64,000 bases of DNA from Gnetum montanum (GCA_015680685.1 MNCI01030846.1:436729-500728), one strand, 5' to 3'; positions 21,924 through 33,800 are shown, counted from the first letter of the stretch. Program-made: numbers and translations. Notes: generated by a model from the sequence alone, not told the origin.

Positions 21924-22403
21924 TCAACATCATTTGCAACTGTTCACATGGGGGAGTTTTTCAAATTTTCTTCTACGACTTGAGACTTGCACACCTCTCG
22001 ATCCACCAGCCATAACTTTCTCACTAGCACTCCGATTTTATTCTATCTAAACCTACTTGAATCTGGAGTGTTCAGCTTAGTCGTGGGGGAGGGGTACACG
22101 CTGAATTGTGCATAAATGTTTCAAAATTAATCATCGCCCAAAGGACACTATCAAGGGTAATTAGTTATAAAAATAATAAACATGTGCCAAAAACAATTTC
22201 ATCTCCTTATCTATATTGGGAAATTAAAATTTGAAACCACCTAAGCAAAGTGGGCCAAATATTAAAATTTTTTGGGGAAATTCCATAAAACTTTTTAACT
22301 TTAAATCACATGGAATAACAAATAAGTTCATTAAGGCAAAGAGTAAGGTATAACTTAACCTTGGTAAGCAGCCTTACTAATGATTGGCCCCATGTGATTG
22401 CAG

Positions 22404-23132
22404 ATGGCCCCAAATTGTGGACAACAAGAAGGTCCCTCTCAAGGTGCATCTAAGAGACCCAAGAGAGGTAGAGGATAGGCGTCTGTTGAACAACATACAG
22501 AGCAGGAGGCGTAATCCTTCAATATCCATCAAGAGACTCTTGCTACTATACAATTGGAATAGGCAGAAGGTGGAGTTGCTACAATGCTTGAATAGGGACA
22601 ACACCTCACGTTGTCCCCGGAATGTGTTCAGGCCATCTGTGAAAGGTCCACATCAGTTGCAGTGATCATGGAATTGAACTTCAGACCCTTCACGAAATTT
22701 GCTCCTGAGGTCGTTAGGGACCAACTCAAAGGGTCCCCATTATGGCCTATCCTCTCTAAAAGTGGTGCTTGGTACTTAGGAGAAACATACCAATTTTGGC
22801 ACAATAAAGAAGAAGTCACCACGGTTGACATCAGTGGTGTGTCTATTGATTTTTCTACCAAGGCCATTTCAAAAGTGTTAAACCTTCTGAATACAAGGCT
22901 GAACGTTGCTCACCTATCTACTTGCTTCGACGCAAATGCACAAAAGTTTTGGTTGGATAGGGCATACAATAAGGAAGATAAGATATATGGAGAATTGACG
23001 TTGGAAGAGAGAATCTACTTCAAGATTAGAACTTATCACATCTTCCCCACAAAAGGATTAAATAGGATTTCAACATATGCGGCAAGAGGAAGTGTGATAT
23101 TGATGAGAAAGATTAATGCAGTCACCAGTCAC
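22404..23132 (+). pseudogene. Element ORF2, N-terminal plant-transposon-like domain
   Basis: The ATG at 22404 comes directly after a splice-acceptor-like TGATTGCAG. From 22668 the frame reads MELNFRPFTKFAPEVV, then VDISGVSIDFSTKAIS, ERIYFKIRTYHIFPTKGLN, and AARGSVILMRKINAV. The layout resembles the domain labelled putative plant transposon protein in plant genomes (Pfam Transposase_32, from memory). Four or so stops break the first 80 codons; the rest is open. The copy at 40209-41045 is collinear. The frame ends where UGT-derived sequence begins (about 23133), so its coiled-coil half is missing. No transposase catalytic triad is seen. Confidence 0.6.
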
Positions 23133-23445
23133 GCATTATTCCAACTTTGTCGATTCTTTCTCGAGGAAGATGTGCACCAATCATAGTCACGGATGGCGAA
23201 AAGAGTAGTAGTCGTGCCATGGCTCTCGAAGAGGCACGTGATACCGTTGACGCACCTCTCTATTAAACTAGTCAACATAGTGCTCGTCACCATGGTTTCC
23301 AAGCCATGCAACATCCTCCAAATCAAATCTCTCATCGGAGACACTGACACGGTGACTCATTACCCCATCAAATTCATTGAGATCACGCTGTCAATGGGCG
23401 TGGAGAACACGGTGGACGTGTAGGGGTTGGAGCCAAGAGTTGTAG
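23133..23445 (+). pseudogene. UGT 5' fragment, copy B
   Basis: About 60 bases of UGT leader (homologous to 58785-58844), then an ATG at 23193 reading MAKRVVVVPWLSKRHVIP and on to GVENTVDV, then a TAG stop. Compared with copy C, many differences are C-to-T or G-to-A. The Gly before the catalytic His is replaced by Arg (KRH for EGH), and stop codons follow. The sequence leaves the UGT about 85 codons in and joins the tract also seen at 14548. It is a dead fragment. Confidence 0.85.
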
Positions 23446-23950
23446 AAAAAATACAAATAACACATTGTGAAAAATATACAATTATTTCTAATGAAAATTG
23501 CACTGCTGCTTCTTGCATGAATTCCAAAACATCATTTGTCACAGAAATCTTACATCACTTAATAGCCAGAAATGTTGCTTTGCTTGAAAGGAGGTAAAAA
23601 TAAGAAAATCACAGCCATTCTATTTTACTATAGGTGGGTGCCTTTTCCTTCTATGAGATAGCTATAATCCATAATTTAACTAAATTAACATCTAGAAAAC
23701 CATGGCTCCCCAGGAAAACAACCCTCTTAACCATGTCATTACTATTCATGGACAACCTTCCATGTCATATGGCCATGGTGAGCCATGATGGTACAAAACC
23801 ATGCCATGTGATTGGGCCCTAGTACTCACCATTCAATATTCAACCAATAACATTAACTTTCCTTTGTCTTAATGCTCACCAACTAAATAAAGTCATTAAA
23901 TATTCAACGAACTCTATTAACTTCCCATTTAACAAACTTAGAGGCTAATT
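23446..23950. other. Conserved non-coding tract next to the copia element, copy B
   Basis: It aligns with 14549-15045 and 59115-59600. It contains a 62-codon plus-strand open run at 23634-23822 that is not preserved in the other copies, so no gene is called. Confidence 0.5.
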
Positions 23951-24484
23951 TGGACCTAACAGATTCGGAACATGTATATAGGCTTCACAACCAAAAGTCT
24001 TTAAATAAATTAAATCAATGGGTTTACCATTCCAAGCTTCTTTTGGAATTTTTCCATCAAGTACTAATGAAGAAGATATATTGATAAGATAATAAGCAAT
24101 CTTCATTGCCTTACCTTAGAAATGTTTGTCAAGACCAAGTTCATTGAGCATACATTTGGCATGTTTCATTAATGTTCAATTGAAGTGCTCTACTAATTCA
24201 TTTTATTCAAGAGTTCCTCAGATAGTCTTTTGCCTTTGAATACCTTATTCTTTACCAAAAAAAAAAAAAAAACTTTAAATGCATTTTAAAAAAATTCACC
24301 ACCATTGTCAATTCAAAGAATTTTAATTTTCTTCTAAGAAGAATTCTCAACAAGAGCTTTGAATTCTTTAAATTTTCTATATGCCTTAAATTTATGTCTT
24401 AATCAATAAATCTAGCTCTTTCTAAAATAATCATTAATAAAAGAAACATAATACATAACACCTCCAAGAAAACTTGTTTTAATA
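23951..24484 (-). pseudogene. Ty1/copia integrase remnant, copy B
   Basis: Minus strand, collinear with copies A and C: core IDNGGEF region near 24305-24330, C-terminal integrase segment near 23990-24110. Several small indels and stops are present, including an expanded A run (24256-24273). As in the other copies, the reading ends at the IN/RT border and no reverse transcriptase or RNase H sequence follows. Confidence 0.75.
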
Positions 24485-25140
24485 TCCTTAACCAATTCAT
24501 ATACATGACTCGATATTAGTTCCAATATCAGAAGAGATTTAGCATTACATTTCTAAACATTGTGACACCTTTTTTAACCATGTAGATAATGAAGGAAAAA
24601 ATCTTAGGAAACTTTTAAAAAGATAATTTTACCTTATAAATTTTGTAAAGCTTCTTTTCACTAAGATTTTCCATTCTTTTATCCCACAAATCAATACTTG
24701 AATTCAAATCAAAAATAGTAAATGCCCTCATCTTTTGTTTTAATGTTTTAGTTTGTAATTTATACAACTTTCCTATTTTTATTGCAAAAGTCAAAGAAGA
24801 TGAACCATGTTGTATTTGACATTTCCTACTTCCAAAGATAATCGTTAATCTTGCATTATCCAATTGACTTAGAGATAACAACTTTTTAGTGAATGCTGGA
24901 ACATGATGTATATTGGACATAAATTTAATTGATCCATCATTAAAGTGAATCTTAACTTTTCTATAATCGATAACTTTGCACAAACCATCATTTCTCAATC
25001 TTATTTCAATATTAGAAGATGTATAATCACTAAACTAATTAATATGCAAAGTATAATGATGAGATGGACTTGAGTTAACGTACCATGAGTACATATTAGC
25101 ATTATTAAAAAAGGACATAATATACAAATATCCCCTTCAA
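24485..25140 (-). pseudogene. Ty1/copia protease and GAG-pre-integrase region, copy B
   Basis: The open run 24615-24998 reads VKIHFNDGSIKFMSNIHHVPAF, KKLLSLSQLDNARL, then LWDKRMENLSEKKL, the GAG-pre-integrase segment. Upstream, near 25065-25100, the protease active site reads WYVNSSPSHHYT, where active copia proteases have D-S-G-A. The catalytic Asp and Gly are therefore lost, each by a G-to-A type change. Copy C (60295-60765) has the same substitutions. Confidence 0.75.
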
Positions 25141-25509
25141 GAAGAAGAGGATTTATCATTTTTTGATACATTATTCTCTATAGGCTTATCCTTTTTAGAA
25201 GGGGCTTTTCAATCTTTCTTGATATGACCAACTTTACCACAATTCCAACATTTAAGTGCTTTCTTCACAAATTTGTGAGGCTTATCCTTGAATTGAGGCA
25301 TCTTAACATATTTTTCTTTTGAATCATTTTTAACAAGTAATACATCATTTTGAGTAGAAGTTGTTCTTTTTGCTTCTTAGATAACAATTAACTAATAATA
25401 TTATAAAAAATAAAGCTAGTAAATGTATTACTTACACCATTACAAAGGTCTCCCATGATTCTAGAAGTGTGCTAAAAAATGTGATGCACTGATCTTCTTC
25501 ATCCATTTT
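25141..25509 (-). pseudogene. Ty1/copia gag C-terminal part with zinc knuckle, copy B
   Basis: The minus strand reads KALKCWNCGKVGHIKKD (a CCHC knuckle whose last Cys codon has become TGA) near 25205-25255, and, close to the gypsy insertion, MDEEDQCITFFSTLLESWETF (near 25440-25505). The latter is the end of the gag helical domain. It is interrupted at 25509/25510; the gag N-terminal part lies 27 kb away at 52819-53235. Confidence 0.75.
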
Positions 25510-26373
25510 TGATAAAGTCAAAAATTTTGCAACAATAATATCATATCTACAATGTTGTAGATATATTATCATATCTGAACATACATTATCGTATAAACAA
25601 TATTACAAGGTGCATGCCATCCTATATAAGCAACACTTTGGTGCATAGAACTGTAGAGATACATTAGCATAGTAATAGAACCCTTAAAATTTTTTTTCTT
25701 GAATTCAATACTTAGTAATGTGTTCCTGCAGTGTGATGTTTTGTAATTGAACGGAGTCTTTATGTACTTGGACACAATACATGCATGACAATATAGATCG
25801 AGATTACTCTACATCATTACAACAACACTTAGTTTTATTTTTGTTTCCATTTAGCTTAATGTTTACTATTTACTGTTTCCATAGTTAATGTTTACAATTA
25901 CTTGAAATTTACTTTTAATGTCACTAAGCAGAATGAGTACAAATGATCTCAAGCACATAAGTGTAACTGCTTGGTAATCCAGTAGTACTATCACTTGGTT
26001 CACCTAGTAGTGTGGTACTTGGTAATCCCAGTAGTAGTTGCATGAAGTCCAATGTGTAACCAGAAGATCAAGGTTGGTTGCTCATTGCATAGGCTAGTTT
26101 AGATTTGTTTTACTATTACTTAGATTTAGAAACCTTTACTTTCACTTCATGTTTACTAGAAGGCTAATGGCTAATTCAACATCAATATCATATACCTCAC
26201 CATGAGCTAAACCATACGCATTGATTTTAGTAACTCATGTGGGAAGACATCGATCATGAATGTTGATGATTTACTAATATAATCACATTGCCTTATCTAC
26301 AAAGTTTGACTAGGATTAGGCATGAATACTTATATCTTGTATGGTTGGGTGTTGGATACTCTACTACTCATCA
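25510..26373 (+). repeat. 5' LTR of the nested gypsy element
   Basis: An 864-bp LTR starting TGATAAAG and ending TCATCA. U3 has repeated ATATC motifs and a hairpin-like inverted repeat TATCTACAA/TTGTAGATA (25544-25563), then TATATAAG at 25623-25630, then the conserved R/U5 (GTGATGTTTTGTAATTG). About 14 bases of R/U5 present in the other copies are missing near 25762. Confidence 0.88.
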
Positions 26374-26374
26374 T

Positions 26375-26392
26375 TGAAGCTGTTGCTGGAAA
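26375..26392 (+). other. Primer binding site (decayed)
   Basis: TGAAGCTGTTGCTGGAAA lies one base inside the LTR. It keeps the GTTGC core and the spacing of the tRNA-Asp-type PBS. Copy C has TGAAGCTATTGCTGGAAA at 62963-62980. Confidence 0.6.
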
Positions 26393-26509
26393 TAAGTCAA
26401 TGTTATACTAAGTAATTAATTTTCCAAAGTTCATTATATTAGAACCTAACTCTAATCTTCACAACCTTAATATAAAGACACTTAACACAAACCATCAAAA
26501 AATGATAAC

Positions 26510-28178
26510 ATGGCTTCACATAATGATCAACTATCACCTACCAAGGAAATGAGAAGAAGTACTGATAGAATTACTGATGAAGAGGAGTGGGGAATGCCAA
26601 TGTAGACACGTATTACTTATGCTCATACTAAGCCATACCATCCAGACTTTACCTTCATATTTCATCAGGACAAACAAATGAGGTATAGGAAAATGCAAGG
26701 TAGCATAATCCTGCCTCTCAAACATGCAACACTAAAAATGCTACAAACTGCTCTAAGGGGAATGTACTTCGACCATATTTAAGAAGGGTATCATCTAACT
26801 CAACACATGGCTAGACCTTATGAACCTACAAGGACGCAAAGAAAGAGAGATGCTACTATGAATGTCAAACAAGTTCATACCAAACAGAAGCAAGCCAACA
26901 CATCTATTTTCATAGAAGAGCTTGATGCTGATTAGTTCATTTTGAAACAACTCCACCATAACTATGAGGAGCCATCAAAGATGCCTATCACTGGACTAGA
27001 GGAACCTATCAAAGCTCAAATTCACTCACTTTGGTAGAGACACATAAAGGATAGGCTACTAACTCATGATACAAGTAAGACTATAGGCCAAGGGGTCTTG
27101 TTAAGCCCTACAAGGAAACTCACAAGAGTCATGAAAGGAGAACCAGCTAGCATCGTTCTCTTGCTACCTTTTCTACTTCATCATGATCATCAGAGGACTA
27201 TGGGAGACAACACAAGTACTGAGACAATAATAGGGAAAAGAGAAGAGCTCATGGTAATCTTGACTGATACTGAAGGTATTCTGATTCAAAAGATGAGGAG
27301 TATGAAATAAGAAGGCATAGAGATGAAAGAGAGGATCAAGAGAGGCATGAGCATCAAAGGGATCACCACTACCATAGAGCCTATGAACCTAATCATGATG
27401 GTGAACACCTTATGGAAACCCAAAGCATGATCAACATTTAGGAAGTGCCCTACATACCAATCAAGCATGTGAGAGATAGTCGAATTAAATGGTTAGATAT
27501 AAATAACATGCCACTGATTTGAAGGAGGTTACAATGTTTATCCTCAACATCACCTTCAAGCATTTCATGATGTCTATGCCCTTCAAAACATAGAGAGTGA
27601 GTGGCAGAAATTAAAGTTGTTTCTTAAAACACTTGTAAAGGAAGCATAAAGTTGGTACAAGTCACTGGAACCTGAATCCATCAGACGTTGGAGTACCATG
27701 CTTGAAATCTTTAATGCTAAATATCAAATCTATTCACAAGTGTCAAATCTAAGAAAATAAATCTAGAACTATAAAAAAGGGATTCACAAGACCCTTGATG
27801 TAGAAATGGGTAGATATTATTCACTGTTACATAGATTCCTAGGCCTTATATTTTCGTCAAACCAATAAATGAGGCACATTATAGATGGGCTGAGAAGTAA
27901 AAAAAGAGAGACCCTTGGGGTTTATTCCCAAGGAAGACTATTAAGATTAATTGCCCATCGGATTCAAAGACTCATTGATCCTATGGCAAAAGAAGAAGGA
28001 GAACTCAAAAAAAGGGAACTAGTTGAAGAATATAATAGGGATCCATCCATTAGAAAAAGAGATGTACAAGTCTATGAAACCCAAGAAGAAGAAACCTTGG
28101 ACCAAGTCATCAGGAAAGAGATGCTACCAATTCATAAATCTGTTGTTGATGTAGCTGCATAGGTAGCAAAAATGTAGT
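26510..28178 (+). pseudogene. Athila-like gag, broken, copy B
   Basis: ATG at 26510 (MASHNDQLSP). The leader has YHPDFTFIFHQDKQ; the gag domain at about 27545-27760 has SEWQKLKLFLKTLVKEA and SWYKSLEPESIRRWST; then GLRSKKRETLGVYSQGRL and a Lys/Glu-rich stretch ending VIRKEMLPIHKSVVDVAA at 28160. Several in-frame stops. It is cut at 28178 by the minus-strand element; copy A (16205-16560) shows how the reading continued. Confidence 0.75.
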
Positions 28179-29042
28179 TGATGAGCGGCGAGGTATTCCT
28201 ATGCCCAATCATACGAATACGAGCGTTCACACACGATCTAGTCAAACTCCAAGGATTAAGTGCTTATGCGCCTACATAGAACAAGGATGAGTTATGTAGT
28301 CATTATCTTCTCAAGATTACTTGTAAGGCATAATTGTATGGTTAAGTAAACTCAAGGTATATTCTTTTTATATTTTTTATATTTTCTATCTTGGTCTCCT
28401 AAGTGTGTGCAATGAAAAGATTTAATTAACTAATGGATTTTTCAACTCTAATGTGAATCAAATCCTAACGCCAACATCCATTTCCACTCTGTGGACACAT
28501 CTTGAACTAGTGTAACACTACTGGGATTACCAAATGCTAGTCATTAGTAGGTTACCAAGTGTTCCACATATGCTCGAAGTGGTCATGCTCATTGTGCTAA
28601 TTCATTGATAATTGATAATTAATAATTCTATGGAAATAAAATTAATTAACTACTAAAAGCATCAAATAATAGTAAATAACATTGAATGCAATAATTAAGC
28701 TATTCTGAATGTTGCAAGGTTTATCACAAAGTTCATCTTTATTTCTGGACACAAGGTTTGCTCAGGTACACAATGCTTGAATGAAGATCTGTTCACTCTA
28801 TGACTCCTACTACAGGCACTCAGAAATAATTCTAACTCTAGAATAGAAAAATTACAAGAGTTTGGCTAAGGGCCTAAAAAACTAATGTGAAAACAAGCAC
28901 CCGTGTCTCCTATTTATAGCCAACGAGACAAGTTCTAACATCACGTGTCCAATATCGCTTGGCCCATCCAATATTTCATATCTAATATCGAGGGTCTGAT
29001 ATCATGGGTTTAATATCAGGTCACTTATTTGGTGACTCATCA
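28179..29042 (-). repeat. 3' LTR of the nested minus-strand element
   Basis: 864 bp, TGATGA...TCATCA. It aligns at about 90% with 37236-37525 over the shared part. The minus-strand U3 (right end) carries GATATC/GATATT motifs (28945-29020) and a TATA box, GCTATAAATA, at 28911-28920. Confidence 0.88.
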
Positions 29043-31110
29043 TAGCCCCATGATTGAATGAAAACTCATCCTTGAGTTCCTTATAAAATATTGGGAAGGT
29101 ATGGAATTATTGACTGAATGACATTGACGGAGACATGGAATGATAGACTCAAAGTGCCTGGTGAACAGATCAAAAAACATATTATAGCATTGGTGTTCAT
29201 AACCATTGTGGTGAACACTGTACATAGATGACATCCAGTCCCTCATTTGACAGCTTGAAGAGAGAGAGAAAAGAAAATGAGATGCATTGCTACCGATGTC
29301 AAAAAGGTGCACACCATTGTTCATCCATGGCCACATGACTAAGTGTGCTCCTTGCATCAATTCTCTAGCTCTAGTCCATCCTGAGTGCCCCCTCCTATCC
29401 TAGTTCATTGTTCATGTGATTGCCATCTGCATGCACAACATAATCATGAATTAGCAAGGATAGATAAGATATAATGTAGTTGAGACCTTACCTTGAAATG
29501 CAACACATTGGGTAGGTTGTGGGTATGGTAGATACTAGGTTAGAGGTTTGTAAGTGATAACTACCTAAGGTGTAGGGGTGAGATAAGTAATGGAATGAAA
29601 AAATTTGGGACAGGCCCCCATGACTAAGAGCAAACCTCTAGTAGCAATAGGATGGAAAATGAAAGAAAAAGGAAGATAAGAGGAATAACAATGGTGAAGC
29701 CAATTAAAATTCATAGAAGGGAAGAGAAAAATAAAAATAGATGTCATGGATGGGGTGAAATGAAAAATAGTCAATTGCAAGGAATGTTTAAAGGAAAGAA
29801 CTTAACAATTGTACCAAAAAGGAATACTAGTGGGTCCTCCCCAAAGCAAGCTCATGTCTTTTATGCCCTAACAAACCCATAAACCAAAGAGTCCATAGGC
29901 TCTAGGAATGACGTATGGAGACAATAGTTAAGAATTCACCCACAATAATTTACCAAAGAATAATAATGCACCAACCAAGATATATACTAATCATAAAATT
30001 AGCAATGAGGTAGAATATGGGAAGCAATATGGAAAGAGAAGAGAGAATGGAATAGAATCCTGAAATCACGGTTGTGTAAAGTCCCTTGTTTATTATGTGG
30101 TTAAGGTGACTTAATAAAATTCAGCCCAAATCTAGATTAAAAATAACCACATCTAGTGACCTCACATCAACACACTTGACCAACCCATCCTCCTGAAGCA
30201 ACAAGAATGCTTCCATAGAGCAATCACCATTCCAAAAAGAGAATAGAGAAGCAGGAAGTGAGAAAGGGCCTTAGTTAGAGGGAACCTTCAGGCATGAGTA
30301 ACATGTCTTTCTAGTGCCATAACCAGTGCTTGTAGCCCATGTTCCTTTAGTATGTCTAAGGGGTGTGCTTTGAATTCCCACCAATGTTTTTTTTAACTAG
30401 GAACCACACCATGCAAAGACTTATTTGATTTATTCAACCTCCTGGTATTAGTCGATAGCAAAATGGTAGAAACCCTATAAAAAACATCCAAGTATCCAAG
30501 AGAATAGCTAGCAAAAATGTGTCGAATCCCCTTGAAGTCACACCCTTTGCAATTCATTTGAGTCTGTCTTTGGTTTGAAAAATACCAAGCCAGAAATTCA
30601 TTAATATGTTTGAATAGAAAAAGGGATAGTATAGTTCCAAAATAAAGGGAGATCATAGAGTTGAATGGATGAATGGATGACATGGACTCATTACCTATTT
30701 TATCAAAAGAAAGCATATCTTAGCGTCAACATTAAAAGTCAAAGGTAAAAACCAAACATTAGTAGGCAACACAATTATAGTACAATCCATCATCCTGAGC
30801 ACTTATTATGTGACATGTGAGAATAAAACAAACAAAATGTAACAGAAAATAAAACAGTAAAAATGTTAATGATGGTGTAAAAAAAAATAAGTAAAAAATG
30901 AAAAATGTGTAAAACAAAAAGATAAAATAAACTGAGGCTTAGAATGACTAGCATTGGTGGCCATCTCCTCCACAACTAAGTTGGAAGGAGGAGATCCGAA
31001 ATAATGAGCAAGGTTGTCCATCAATAGAGGTAGTGTTAGTACTTGGCATTTTGGGTGTATGGAAAGGTTTGGTTTATTGGATGTTGACTAATAATTTCTT
31101 ATCTAGGCTT
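29043..31110 (-). other. 3' region after integrase, no recognised gene
   Basis: About 2 kb between the integrase C-terminus and the 3' LTR. Just before the LTR the minus strand has a polypurine-like ATCATGGGGCTA, and the preceding bases match the 3' UTR near 9480-9550. One 107-codon open run (30393-30716) has no domain I recognise. Such post-integrase space is usual for Athila elements, which may carry an extra ORF here, but none is supported. Confidence 0.5.
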
Positions 31111-32150
31111 CTAGGTTTATAGATCATCATGGCCCCTAAAGAAAAATTTTCATGAATGATATAAGGTCCTTCCCACAGCATTTGAAATTTAGTTCATTGT
31201 GGCACATGTGCAGGATTCCAATAAAGAACCCTATCTCCTGGTTGGTATTTGACTTTTCTAATCGATTTTCATCTAGTAAGTTAAGACTCATTAACCATTC
31301 TTTCTGTGCTAGATTGAGGTTAAGGTTAAGGTCACATGCTATAGATAGCGTACAGATCTCAGCTTGGATAGGAAGTGTTGGAAGTTTATTGTACACTAAC
31401 TCATAGGGAGAATAGCCTAGAGGGAGTTTCCATGTGGAGCGGTAGGCCCAAAGAGCATCGTTTAATTTGATGCTTCAATCTCACCTATATTTGCTAATGG
31501 TTCATGTCAAAATTTCTGTGATTTCCCTATTGGTGACTTTAGCTTAACCATTCACTTGAGGATGATATGGTGTATTCAGTTTATGCTCAAATCCTAAGCG
31601 TTGCATCAACTTCCAAAAAGTCACACCTGTAAAATGTGTACCATTATTAGAAATAAGTGCACGAGGCATACCAAACCTATTTACGCTTTGTCGCTGAACA
31701 AATCGTGCAGCAGTAGATGATGTATAGTCGGTAATAGTGGTTGCTTCTACCCATTTTGTAAAATAATCAATAGAAACAACAATGTATGCTGTTGCATTAG
31801 ACATTGGTGTAATAGGCCCCATAAAATCAATACCCCATATGTCAAAGGGCTCTAAGGGTTGAATCCATTGTTGTGGATCCTCCATTCTAGTAGTCATTCC
31901 CCCATCGTGTTGGCAACGCTCACAAGATTGGACAAAATGATGGGTTTCCTGAAATAATGTAGGCCAATAATATCTTGCAAGCAAGATTTTAATGGTTGTT
32001 CATCTCCCAGTGTAATGACCCCCACGAGGACCCTCATGAGCATCTTGGAGAACTCGTAATTGATCTGTGTCGGGAACACACCATCGGACAAAGACATCGA
32101 AACACACCTTGTAAAGGTGTCTATTGATCTTCATGAAATGTTTAACTCAG
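31111..32150 (-). pseudogene. Retrotransposon integrase, nested element
   Basis: Reads LARYYWPTLFQ and CERCQHDGGM (zinc-binding Cys pair), WGIDFMGPITP (first Asp), then LISNNGTHFTG, where the second catalytic Asp is Asn, and HPQVNG. The C-terminal part reads KYQPGDRVLYWNPAHVPQ, then a stop, then WEGPYIIHENF near 31140-31175. The integrase is thus inactivated both by a stop and by loss of a catalytic residue. It is collinear with 195-1329. Confidence 0.88.
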
Positions 32151-32158
32151 TGGAGAAA

Positions 32159-32700
32159 CTATTGTTTCTTTCTAATGTCCAGTCCTTGTGGTGTTTCTTG
32201 TGTGAGAAGATAAGTAAGAATGCTACTATGCCAATTTGTATCTATGGGTGATTGATTGTTTATTACACCTGTAAAGAGGAGTTCATTAGGAAAGTGATCA
32301 AAAATTGGGTATTCATCCTCTTTGTTGTCCCATCGCAACCAAGATAAATGATTGAAAACAACATTCTTTGTGCCTTTGTGTTCAATCATCATAAGATCAA
32401 ACTCTTGCAACATCACGAGCCATCCTATGATGTGAGGGCTCACCATTGGTTTATTCATAAGGAACTAAATTACACTATGATCCATGTGTACAAATACCTT
32501 ATAGCCTAAGACATAGTGCCTAAATTTTTCTAGTGCAAACACCACAACCATTAACTCTTTTTCTATTGTGGTATAGTTGAGTTATGCACCATCAATACTT
32601 CAACTTGCACAGTGAATGTAATAGGGATGTTTTTGGTCATCTAACTAAGTACAGCTCCTAAAGGAAAATTGGACACATCAGTCATTATATGGAATGGTCT
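32159..32700 (-). pseudogene. Retrotransposon RNase H, nested element
   Basis: The open run 32159-32458 holds the C-terminal part (MVSPHIIGWLVMLQEFDLMM and VVFNHLSWLRW). The N-terminal half, with the DWSRPFHIM segment near 32690-32710, lies beyond stops. It aligns with 1330-1880. A frameshift separates it from RT. Confidence 0.8.
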
Positions 32701-33800
32701 TGACCAATCAGAAGCTTGTAAAATGGGTGTTTCTACGAGCTTCTGCTGCAAGGTTTGAAAAGCTAGTTCACATTCCTTAGTCCATTCAAAGGGTACATCC
32801 TTCTTCGTTAATTCTACCAACAGTTTTGGAATCTTTGAAAAATTCTCGATGAAACATCTATAATAGCTAGTATGTCCAAGGAATGATCAAACATCTTTTA
32901 TAGTTTTAGGTTGACGAGTGATTCCTTGGATGACTTTAGATTTTTAAAGATCTACCTCCATCCCTATTTGTGAAATTTTATGCCCTAATACAATGCCCTC
33001 TTGGACCATTAAGTGGTTTTTCTACCAATTAATCCTTAGGTTGGTTTCAACACATCATTTCAGTACCTGCTTTAATCAATCCAATGCTTGTTCAAAGTCT
33101 ACTTCATAGGTGGAGAAATCATCAATAAAAATCTCCACACCATTCCCTATTTGTTGCTAAAATATACTAAGAACCAAATGTTGAAATGTTGCTAGAGCAT
33201 TGCACAAGCCAAATGGCATTTACCTATATGCAAATGTTCCCCAAGAACTTGTGAATGTATTTTTTGCTTAGTCTTTTGGTGCTATTTGGATTTGATTGTA
33301 CCCACTGTAACCATCTAGAAAACATTAGTAGCAATGCCCTGCAATAGTATCTAAGAGTTGGTCAATGAATGGCAATGGGAAATGGTCTTTAAATGTTGCC
33401 ATGTTCAATAGCCTAAAGTCTATACACACCCTCCATTTACCACCTTTTTTAGGCACAATGACCAATGGACTAATCCATTCACTATCAGCAATGGGGTAGA
33501 TGAACCCCATCTTTAGAAGTTGTTCAATTTCTTCCTTAACTACTTGCTTAAGCTTTGGGTTTGGTCATCTTTGCAGTTTTCATTAAGGCTTCATAGAGTG
33601 GTTAGTGTAAATTCTATGTTGGCATATCCTAGGATCTATCCCAATTAATTCAAGATATGACCAAGCAAAGGATTTTGACCATTTGTTTACCATCTTCAGT
33701 AGTCCTTCTTTTTTCAGAGGAGCAAGCTTAGTATTAATGATTACCAATTTTCTATTCTTGAGAAATGCATACTCCATACTTGTGGACAACGATTTTAATT
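32701..33800 (-). pseudogene. Retrotransposon reverse transcriptase, nested element
   Basis: The N-terminal palm segments are intact at 33325-33510: GGKWRVCIDFRLLNMATFKD and FPLPFIDQLLDTIAGHCY. Before it (33583-33789) is KLVIINTKLAPLKKEGLLK, matching the same segment of the first element. The FMDD region near 33110-33130 is degraded (reads FIDDFSTYE). Several stops and one frameshift make it non-functional. Confidence 0.85.

Larger units (their letters stand above)
20466..22403 (+). other. Internal non-coding region of the non-autonomous element
   Basis: No ORF is supported. It aligns in order with 37976-40208: a T/C-rich tract (20480-20580), a segment with GAGCTCACA and CATCCA (20670-20690), a segment near 21140-21180, an internal TATA block (21795-21895), and an AT-rich stretch ending in a splice-acceptor-like AG just before ORF2. 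Conservation of this order between two copies argues that it is part of the element, not random filler. Confidence 0.6.

Noticed and set aside
21795-21960. Internal TATA block as a buried solo LTR
   Set aside because: No TGATGA/TCATCA ends and no R/U5 block are found, and the block sits at the same internal place in two elements.
22404-23132. ORF2 as an envelope-like gene
   Set aside because: No signal peptide, transmembrane segment or Cys-rich ectodomain is seen in any of the three partial copies.
23634-23822. Small plus-strand ORF (62 codons) in the conserved tract
   Set aside because: The frame is not kept in the homologous tracts at 14750 and 59315; indels break it.
25544-25563. Hairpin TATCTACAA/TTGTAGATA as a microRNA precursor
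   Set aside because: The arms are only nine bases with a two-base loop and lie in the palindrome-rich U3 of an LTR.
29043-31110. Env-like or other gene after integrase in the nested element
   Set aside because: Open runs up to 107 codons exist but show no domain, no paralogue in this window and no start context.
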